DNA of 33,308 bases from Deltaproteobacteria bacterium. Its GTDB lineage: Bacteria; Desulfobacterota; Syntrophia; Syntrophales; Smithellaceae. The translations under genes and the position numbers were made by a program. Under the pieces are notes generated by a model. It ran no database searches and was not told the DNA's origin. It was given only the letters and a program-made list of their open reading frames with translations. Shown here piece by piece: positions 27,194 to 33,308 of this stretch. The stretch spans positions 1 through 33,308 of the forward strand of contig JANYAY010000161.1 in the NCBI GenBank assembly GCA_025361065.1, given 5' to 3'. Every line of letters begins with the position of its first letter. The stretch's first letter is position 1.

Positions 27194-27442
27194 GTGAAAA
27201 TGATTATTCTGTACGGGTCTCATGCTCGGGGAATCGCCCATGACTTGAGTGATATTGATATCGCTCAAGTAGTAGATAAGGTTGCTGGTGATTATTTGAA
27301 AATTAGCGCTGATTTGTTTGATTTGGTTCGTGGTGTTAATAATAGAATTGAACCTGTTTTACTCAGCCAGGCCAACGATAGAAGCGGATTCTTAGCAAAT
27401 GTACTAAGGCAAGGAAAAGTAATTTATAGAGCAGAGAATTGA
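27194..27442 (+). CDS. MNT-type nucleotidyltransferase-domain protein; similarity may begin upstream without a normal start codon
   Basis: ILYGSHARGIAHDLSDIDIAQV (GSxARG...SDxD). Upstream in-frame codons read WIEIIKIAKLYAEKVKVKYPVK, typical of the family N-terminal helix. Confidence 0.7.
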   Translation: MKMIILYGSHARGIAHDLSDIDIAQVVDKVAGDYLKISADLFDLVRGVNNRIEPVLLSQANDRSGFLANVLRQGKVIYRAEN

Positions 27443-27568
27443 TATACTATAAGAATATCTTGTCCCACCTTTGTAGAATTCAGGAGGCAGAATCTTTATT
27501 CCAATACCTAAGTCCAAAAGATTCGTACCAACAATATTCTTTTTCTGTATAGTAAGTAAAAAAACTGG

Positions 27569-27609
27569 ATTGCCGGGTCATAACCTAAAGGTCACGTGAG
27601 CCCGGCAAT
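27569..27609. repeat. REP-like hairpin with an inserted loop module
   Basis: ATTGCCGGGT...AGCCCGGCAAT stem enclosing cataacctaaaggtcacgtg. Confidence 0.6.
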
Positions 27610-27671
27610 GACAAGAAATCGAATGTGCGGCCTTTATTGGACGAAGGCATAGTTAAGGAATATTTTTAATC

Positions 27672-28271
27672 ATGAAAGTTACTAAAGCGGAATTTGTGAA
27701 AAGTGCCATGTGGCCTGATCAGTATCCCCCGGCGACGATGCCGGAAATTGCTTTTGCGGGACGTTCCAATGTCGGCAAATCATCCCTGATTAATGCAATC
27801 GTCGGGAAAAAGAATCTGGCCAAGACCAGCAATACTCCCGGGCGAACTCAGCTGATAAATTTTTTCGCCGTTAACGAGACTTTATCGTTTGTCGATTTGC
27901 CCGGTTATGGTTTTGCCAAAGTTTCCCAGTCCGTGAAGAAAGACTGGGGAGATATGATTGCAATTTATTTAAAAGAGCGCTCCTCGCTCGCGATGGTCGT
28001 TTTAATTTTAGATATCCGCCGTGATCCCAGCGATGAAGATTTGTCTTTGCGCGATTGGCTGGATGGCTACCGGATACCTTATCTGTATATTTTAACTAAA
28101 GCCGATAAGTTGTCCAATAATCAGGCGATTAACCGCCGGCGGATTATTGAAAAAATTCTGCACGTATCTGACGGGATAAAGCCAATCCTCTTTTCCGCTA
28201 CAACACAGAAGGGCAAAAGTGAAATATGGCAGGCATTGGATGCTCATCTGCAATCACTGGCAGGAAAATGA
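27672..28271 (+). CDS. engB: Ribosome biogenesis GTP-binding protein YihA/YsxC/EngB
   Basis: EIAFAGRSNVGKSSLINAI, TPGRTQLINFF, VDLPGYGFAKV, ILTKADKL. Confidence 0.96.
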   Translation: MKVTKAEFVKSAMWPDQYPPATMPEIAFAGRSNVGKSSLINAIVGKKNLAKTSNTPGRTQLINFFAVNETLSFVDLPGYGFAKVSQSVKKDWGDMIAIYLKERSSLAMVVLILDIRRDPSDEDLSLRDWLDGYRIPYLYILTKADKLSNNQAINRRRIIEKILHVSDGIKPILFSATTQKGKSEIWQALDAHLQSLAGK

Positions 28272-28506
28272 CAGCAGCGGGAAAAGATACTATCTGCTTT
28301 TTGGGAAATATTGAGGAAAATAATTTCTCCTGAACAAGAGTCAATATTTTTGTCTGAGATATCCAAAAGTTAGAAAATAATGGAACAAAATAAATCATCC
28401 GCTCTTGACAGGATTTTTAAATTATGTTAGCGGACGCAAGCTTGTCTGACTGTCGTTCAGGAAGTATTTTTAAAAGCTTTCACTTAGAATATAGGGGTGT
28501 AATCAG

Positions 28507-31500
28507 GTGATAAAAGATAACGAAAAAGTTGGTGCAGTAATGGTGGTTGGTGCAGGAATTGCCGGTATTCAGGCGTCCCTGGATTTAGCCAATTCCGGAA
28601 TGAAAGTCTATCTCGTCGAAAACGAGATTAGTATCGGCGGCGTCATGGCCCAGTTGGATAAAACATTTCCTACAAATGACTGTTCTGCCTGTATTCTTTC
28701 CCCGAAACTTGTTGAGGTCGGCCGCCATCCGAATGTTACTATCAAGACAAAACGTACCGTCGAATCCGTGGAAGGCGAACCGGGAAAGTTTAAAGTCAAA
28801 CTGACTTCCGCCCCGCGTTATGTTGATCTCGACAAGTGCACCGGTTGCGGAGACTGTGCGAATGTCTGCCCGATTACCGTTAAAGCCGCCTTCAACGGTG
28901 AGCTCAGCGAAAGAAAAGCAATCTATCGACATTTCCCCCAGGCCATTCCCAGTGGTTTTGCCATTGATAAGCTGGGGACGTCGCCCTGTAAAGCCAACTG
29001 CCCGACGCACATCAGTGTCCAGGGGTATGTGGCGCTGATCGCTGAAGGAAAATTCACCGAAGCCCTCAAACTTATCAAGCAGGAAAACCCGTTTCCCATC
29101 GTCTGCGGGCGTGTTTGTAACCATCCCTGCGAGACGGCCTGTATGCGCGGCAAAGTGGATGAACCCATCGATATCATGCATCTGAAGCGTTTCGTCGCTG
29201 ATCTGGATCTGTCGAGTGATACCCGTTATCTCCCGGCCAAGAAAGAAAGCAAGGGCAAGAAAGTTGCTGTTGTCGGCGCCGGTCCTTCCGGACTGACCTG
29301 TGCGTACTACCTGGCTATCGAAGGTTATGATGTAGAGGTTTTTGAAGCGCTTCCGGTAGCCGGAGGCTGGATGGCTGTCGGCATTCCCGAGTATCGCCTC
29401 CCCAAGAATGTTCTCAATGCAGAAATTAAAGTTATCGAAGATTTAGGTGTTAAAATCCATCTCAACACCCGAATAGGCAAAGATATTTCCTTCGATAAGC
29501 TGAAGAGTGATTACAGTGCCGTATTTATTGGTTGCGGCACCATGAAGAGCAGCAAGCTCAATATACCCGGAGAAGATATGCAGGGCGTCATCCACGGCGT
29601 GGATTACCTGATGCAGATCAATCTGGGCAAAAAAGTCTCCCTCGGAGATAAAGTCGCCGTCATTGGCGGCGGTAATGTGGCCATGGATGCAGTGCGCACC
29701 GCAGTGCGTACCGGTTCCAAAGATGTTTTCATTCTCTATCGCCGGACCCGCGCAGAAATGCCGGCCTCTCCCGAGGAAATCGAAGAGGCCATTGAAGAAG
29801 GAATCGAAATGAAGTTCCTCGTTGCCCCGAAACGCGTGGTGGGCAAGGATGGAAAAGTCACCGGTATCGAATGCACCAGGATGGAACTGGGCGAACCGGA
29901 CAAAAGCGGCCGCCGTCGTCCCATCGAGATTAAGGGTTCGGAATTTATCGTCGAATGCGACGCTATTCTTCCCGCCATCGGCCAGGAAGCGGATTTGTCA
30001 TTTATTACGAAGGAAAGCGGCGTTTCCATCAACAAATGGAACAACGTCGATTACGATAAAGTAACTTACGCGACAAATATCCCCGGCATTTTCTCCGGTG
30101 GTGACGTTGTTACCGGCCCGCAGACAGTTGTCAAAGCAGTCTTCTCCGGTAAAGAAGCTGCCAAATCCATCGACCTTTATTTACGCGGCGAGGATATTAA
30201 GGCCGGTCGTGAAAAAGACTGGACCATTGACCTGGCGGATAAAGCCGACGTTTCCAGCCTTCCCAAGGTTCCACGGGAAAAATATCCGCTGATGAAACCG
30301 GAAGAACGCAAGACAAGCTTTGAGGAAGTCGGCATTGGCTTTGCCGAAGCCCAGGCTATTGCGGAAGCAAATCGCTGTCTGGCTTGCGGCGTCTGTTCCG
30401 AATGTTATCAGTGTGTAGATGTCTGTCTGGCCAAGGCCATTGATCACGACATGAAAGTGGAAGAAGAAATCATTGAAGTCGGCGCCGTGATCGCCTCGCC
30501 CGGCTTTGAAATATTTGACGCCCGCCAGCGCGGGGAATACGGTTACGGTATTTATAAAAATGTTGTTACCGCGTTGCAATTTGAACGCATTCTGTCTGCA
30601 TCCGGTCCTTTCTTTGGCCATGTGCAGAGAATTTCCGACGGCAAAGAACCCAAGAAGGTTGCCTTCATTCAGTGTGTTGGTTCCCGCGATGTTTCCTGCG
30701 GCAACAGCTGGTGTTCATCGGTTTGCTGCATGTATGCGACCAAGGAAGCAATCATCGGCAAGGAACACGCCAAAGGCCTGGAACCCACCATTTTCTACAT
30801 GGACATCCGTGCGCATGGCAAGGATTTTGACAGATTTGTCAATCGCGCCAAGGATGAATACGGCATTCGTTACATCCGTTCGATGCCCTCAGTCATTAAA
30901 GAAATGCAGCAGACCAATAATCTGCTGATCAAGTATGTCAATCCCGACGGCAGTTTCACCGAAGAAGAATTTGACATGGTTGTTCTATCCGTTGGTCTCA
31001 TGCCGCCGAAAGATGCGGTGAAGCTCTCCGCCAGCCTCGGTATTGAGCTGGAGGAACACGGGTTCTGCAAGACAAAACTGGAAAATCCCGTGGAAACATC
31101 GCGTCCCGGCGTTTTCGTTTGCGGAGCCTTCGGCGGACCGAAAGACATTCCGGAAACTGTTATGGAAGCCTCAGCTGCTGCCGCCTGCGCAGAAGGTCTG
31201 CTCGCTTCACAGCGCGGCACGATGATTACACCGGCGGATAATCCGGAAGAAAAAGATCTGCGCGGCCAGGGTGTGCGCACCGGCGTGTTTGTCTGTCACT
31301 GTGGTATCAATATTGGCGGTGTTGTCAATGTTCCCGAAGTCCGCGATTATGCCGCGACACTGCCCACCGTTGTCTATACGGCCGATAATCTCTTCACCTG
31401 TTCGCAGGATACGGCGGTAAAGATGGGCGAAGTCATCAAAGAGCAGAACCTGACCAGAGTTGTGGTTGCTTCCTGTTCACCCCGGACGCATGAGGGGCTT

Positions 31501-32934
31501 TTCCAGGAAAACTGCGAAAAGGCCGGTCTGAACAGGTATCTGTTCGAGATGGCCAATATCCGCGACCAGAATTCCTGGGTGCATATGCGCGAACCAGAAG
31601 CAGCTACGCAGAAAGCAAAAGACTTGCTGAGAATGGCTGTGGCCAAAGCACAATATCTCAAACCTCTAAAACCCGGACAGCTGTCCGTTAATCATCAGGC
31701 GTTGATTATCGGCGGGGGCTTGGCTGGTATGACTGCGGCGCTCTCGCTGGCCGAACAAGGTTTTGCTTCCTTTGTCATTGAAAAGGAAGACCGCCTGGGC
31801 GGTAATTATAATCACCTGTACAAGACACTCGAAGGTCTGGACGCACGCGCTCACCTGAAGGGGCTTTTGGACAAAATATACAAGAATCCTTTGATCACTG
31901 TTGTTACCAGCGCTCATATAGAAAAGATTGACGGGTTTATCGGTAATTACAAAACCACCGTAAAGGCTAAAGACGGCGAGAAAGTATTTGAGCATGGTGT
32001 GGTTCTTGTAGCTACCGGTGCTTATGAAAATAAAACTAAAGAATATCTCTACGGTCAAAACGCCAAAGTAAAATCGCAAAGAGAGCTGGAAACTTTGATT
32101 TATGAAAAGGATCCGAAACTGGCCTCTGTAAAAAATATCGTCATGATTCAGTGCGTAGGCAGCCGCGACAAGGAAAGACCTTATTGCAGCCGTTACTGCT
32201 GCTCTGAAGCGATCAAGAACGCGCTGGAACTCAAAGCCGCCGATCCGTCCCGTGACATTACCATTATGTACCGCGACATCCGCACCTTCGCTTTCAAGGA
32301 AGACTACTACAAGAAAGCCCGGGAGGCGAATATCAAATTCGTCTCTTATGAAGAAGACTGCAAGCCGGAAGTGGTAGCAGCAGGAGATAAAGTAGAAGTC
32401 AAAGTATTTGACCCGATTCTCAACGAATCGGTCAATCTGCCCGCTGATGTAGTGGCCCTGAGCATCGGTGTTGTGCCGAATCCGGAAAACGCAGCCATCG
32501 GCCAGATGCTGAAAATACCAACCAATCAGGACGGTTTCTTCCTGGAAGCGCACGTCAAATTGCGGCCGGTGGATTTCGCGACCGACGGCGTGTTCATGTG
32601 CGGCATGTCGCATTCACCCAAGTTTAGCGATGAATCGATTACCCAGGCCAATGCTGCCGTTTCCCGCGCTTGTTTGGTTCTGAGTCTGGATTTCATCGAG
32701 GCGGAAGGCAAAACAGCTTATGTGAATAAGGATAGATGCTCCGCCTGCGGTTTGTGTGAAATCAATTGTCCCTACAGCGCGATTCGCGTAAACGCTGCCG
32801 AAGCTTGTGCCGAAGTGAATGCAGTTCTTTGCAAGGGATGCGGAATTTGTACGGCATCGTGCCGCATGAACGCAGTGGATTTAAACGGATTTAATAACGA
32901 AGAAGTGCTGGCACAGATATTTAATTTAAACTAA
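28507..32934 (+). CDS. HdrA-like flavoprotein / glutamate synthase small-subunit-like fusion (1475 aa)
   Basis: HdrA FAD motif VVGAGIAGIQASLDLANSG with QLDKTFPTNDCSACILSPK; GltD/NfnB-like KANCPTHISVQGYVALIAEGKF...VAVVGAGPSGLTCAYYLA; further HdrA regions FVCHCGINIGG and GGGLAGMTAALSLAEQGF; C-terminal CSACGLCEINCPYSAI and CKGCGICTASCRMNAV. Confidence 0.9.
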   Translation: MIKDNEKVGAVMVVGAGIAGIQASLDLANSGMKVYLVENEISIGGVMAQLDKTFPTNDCSACILSPKLVEVGRHPNVTIKTKRTVESVEGEPGKFKVKLTSAPRYVDLDKCTGCGDCANVCPITVKAAFNGELSERKAIYRHFPQAIPSGFAIDKLGTSPCKANCPTHISVQGYVALIAEGKFTEALKLIKQENPFPIVCGRVCNHPCETACMRGKVDEPIDIMHLKRFVADLDLSSDTRYLPAKKESKGKKVAVVGAGPSGLTCAYYLAIEGYDVEVFEALPVAGGWMAVGIPEYRLPKNVLNAEIKVIEDLGVKIHLNTRIGKDISFDKLKSDYSAVFIGCGTMKSSKLNIPGEDMQGVIHGVDYLMQINLGKKVSLGDKVAVIGGGNVAMDAVRTAVRTGSKDVFILYRRTRAEMPASPEEIEEAIEEGIEMKFLVAPKRVVGKDGKVTGIECTRMELGEPDKSGRRRPIEIKGSEFIVECDAILPAIGQEADLSFITKESGVSINKWNNVDYDKVTYATNIPGIFSGGDVVTGPQTVVKAVFSGKEAAKSIDLYLRGEDIKAGREKDWTIDLADKADVSSLPKVPREKYPLMKPEERKTSFEEVGIGFAEAQAIAEANRCLACGVCSECYQCVDVCLAKAIDHDMKVEEEIIEVGAVIASPGFEIFDARQRGEYGYGIYKNVVTALQFERILSASGPFFGHVQRISDGKEPKKVAFIQCVGSRDVSCGNSWCSSVCCMYATKEAIIGKEHAKGLEPTIFYMDIRAHGKDFDRFVNRAKDEYGIRYIRSMPSVIKEMQQTNNLLIKYVNPDGSFTEEEFDMVVLSVGLMPPKDAVKLSASLGIELEEHGFCKTKLENPVETSRPGVFVCGAFGGPKDIPETVMEASAAAACAEGLLASQRGTMITPADNPEEKDLRGQGVRTGVFVCHCGINIGGVVNVPEVRDYAATLPTVVYTADNLFTCSQDTAVKMGEVIKEQNLTRVVVASCSPRTHEGLFQENCEKAGLNRYLFEMANIRDQNSWVHMREPEAATQKAKDLLRMAVAKAQYLKPLKPGQLSVNHQALIIGGGLAGMTAALSLAEQGFASFVIEKEDRLGGNYNHLYKTLEGLDARAHLKGLLDKIYKNPLITVVTSAHIEKIDGFIGNYKTTVKAKDGEKVFEHGVVLVATGAYENKTKEYLYGQNAKVKSQRELETLIYEKDPKLASVKNIVMIQCVGSRDKERPYCSRYCCSEAIKNALELKAADPSRDITIMYRDIRTFAFKEDYYKKAREANIKFVSYEEDCKPEVVAAGDKVEVKVFDPILNESVNLPADVVALSIGVVPNPENAAIGQMLKIPTNQDGFFLEAHVKLRPVDFATDGVFMCGMSHSPKFSDESITQANAAVSRACLVLSLDFIEAEGKTAYVNKDRCSACGLCEINCPYSAIRVNAAEACAEVNAVLCKGCGICTASCRMNAVDLNGFNNEEVLAQIFNLN

Positions 32935-32978
32935 GGTAAGCGGCTGATGAAGCCGCATTGCCGCCGGAAGGAGAATAT

Positions 32979-33308
32979 ATGGCTGAAAGTTTAGCAAACA
33001 AGGAATGGGAACCGAAATTCGTTGCCATTGTCTGTAATTGGTGTACATACGCGGGAGCCGATCTGGCGGGTATCAGCAGAATTCAGTATCCGACAAATGT
33101 CCGCATCATCCGCGTTCCCTGCACGGGAAGAATAAATCCTTTTTATATAGTGAAAGCCCTGCAGACGGGAGCCGACGGCGTTCTGGTTTCGGGTTGACAC
33201 CCGGGTGAATGCCACTATATCTCAGGAAATCTGGTGGCACGGCGCAAGTTTGCGACGTTAAAAAGTTTTCTGAACTACATCGGTGTGGAAGGCGACAGAA
33301 CATTATTT
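32979..33308 (+). CDS. MvhD/FrhD-type hydrogenase iron-sulfur (delta) subunit, probable selenoprotein; in-frame TGA at 33195-33197; runs off the window end
   Basis: [62 protein letters not shown]-[TGA][37 protein letters not shown]; the TGA sits where family members have the first Cys of CHPGDCHY. Confidence 0.88.
33210..33239 (+). promoter_or_regulatory. Candidate bacterial SECIS hairpin
   Basis: TGCCAC-[TATATCT bulge]-CAG-GAAAT-CTG-GTGGCA, with the apical loop about 28 nt after the TGA. Confidence 0.6.

Noticed and set aside
31666-32613. 315-aa antisense ORF opposite the HdrA fusion gene
   Set aside because: The sense strand encodes clear FAD and Fe-S motifs; the antisense product has no recognisable domain.
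33234-33252. Possible sigma-54 box TGGCACGGCGCAAGTTTGC
   Set aside because: The -24/-12 spacing is wrong and it lies inside coding sequence and the SECIS hairpin.

Overview
The window looks like a chromosomal segment from a Deltaproteobacterium/Desulfobacterota, possibly Syntrophales-like; this taxonomy is inferred from gene content only. It carries KtrB/KtrA-type K+ uptake genes, a his cluster (hisI-hisG-hisB-hypothetical-hisA), a HIT protein, YqeY, dnaG-rpoD, a CAU-anticodon tRNA, a DUF164 zinc-ribbon protein, RNase HI, an acyl-CoA dehydrogenase-like protein, RNase P RNA, PEP synthase, a Cache-domain membrane protein, F0 subunit c, a sensor kinase with an NtrC-type regulator, an accessory stretch (TPR, FRG, nucleotidyltransferase), engB, and a 1475-aa HdrA/GltD-like fusion followed by an MvhD-like gene. 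The strongest observations are: (1) the MvhD-like gene has an in-frame TGA exactly where a conserved Cys is expected, homology continues past it, and a SECIS-like hairpin follows, so it is a probable selenoprotein; (2) the rpoD ORF has no recognisable region 4.2 (-35-binding HTH), which is replaced by an acidic then Lys-rich tail; (3) a 129-bp TIR element with a 5-bp duplication sits inside a dispersed repeat whose empty-site copy survives in inverted orientation at the 3' end of hisA; (4) a ~148-bp multi-hairpin repeat occurs three times around yqeY-dnaG-rpoD with compensatory stem changes; (5) a short module recurs in hairpin loops; (6) an unlisted 59-aa two-helix membrane ORF lies immediately upstream of the sensor kinase. 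No CRISPR array, prophage or complete IS was seen.
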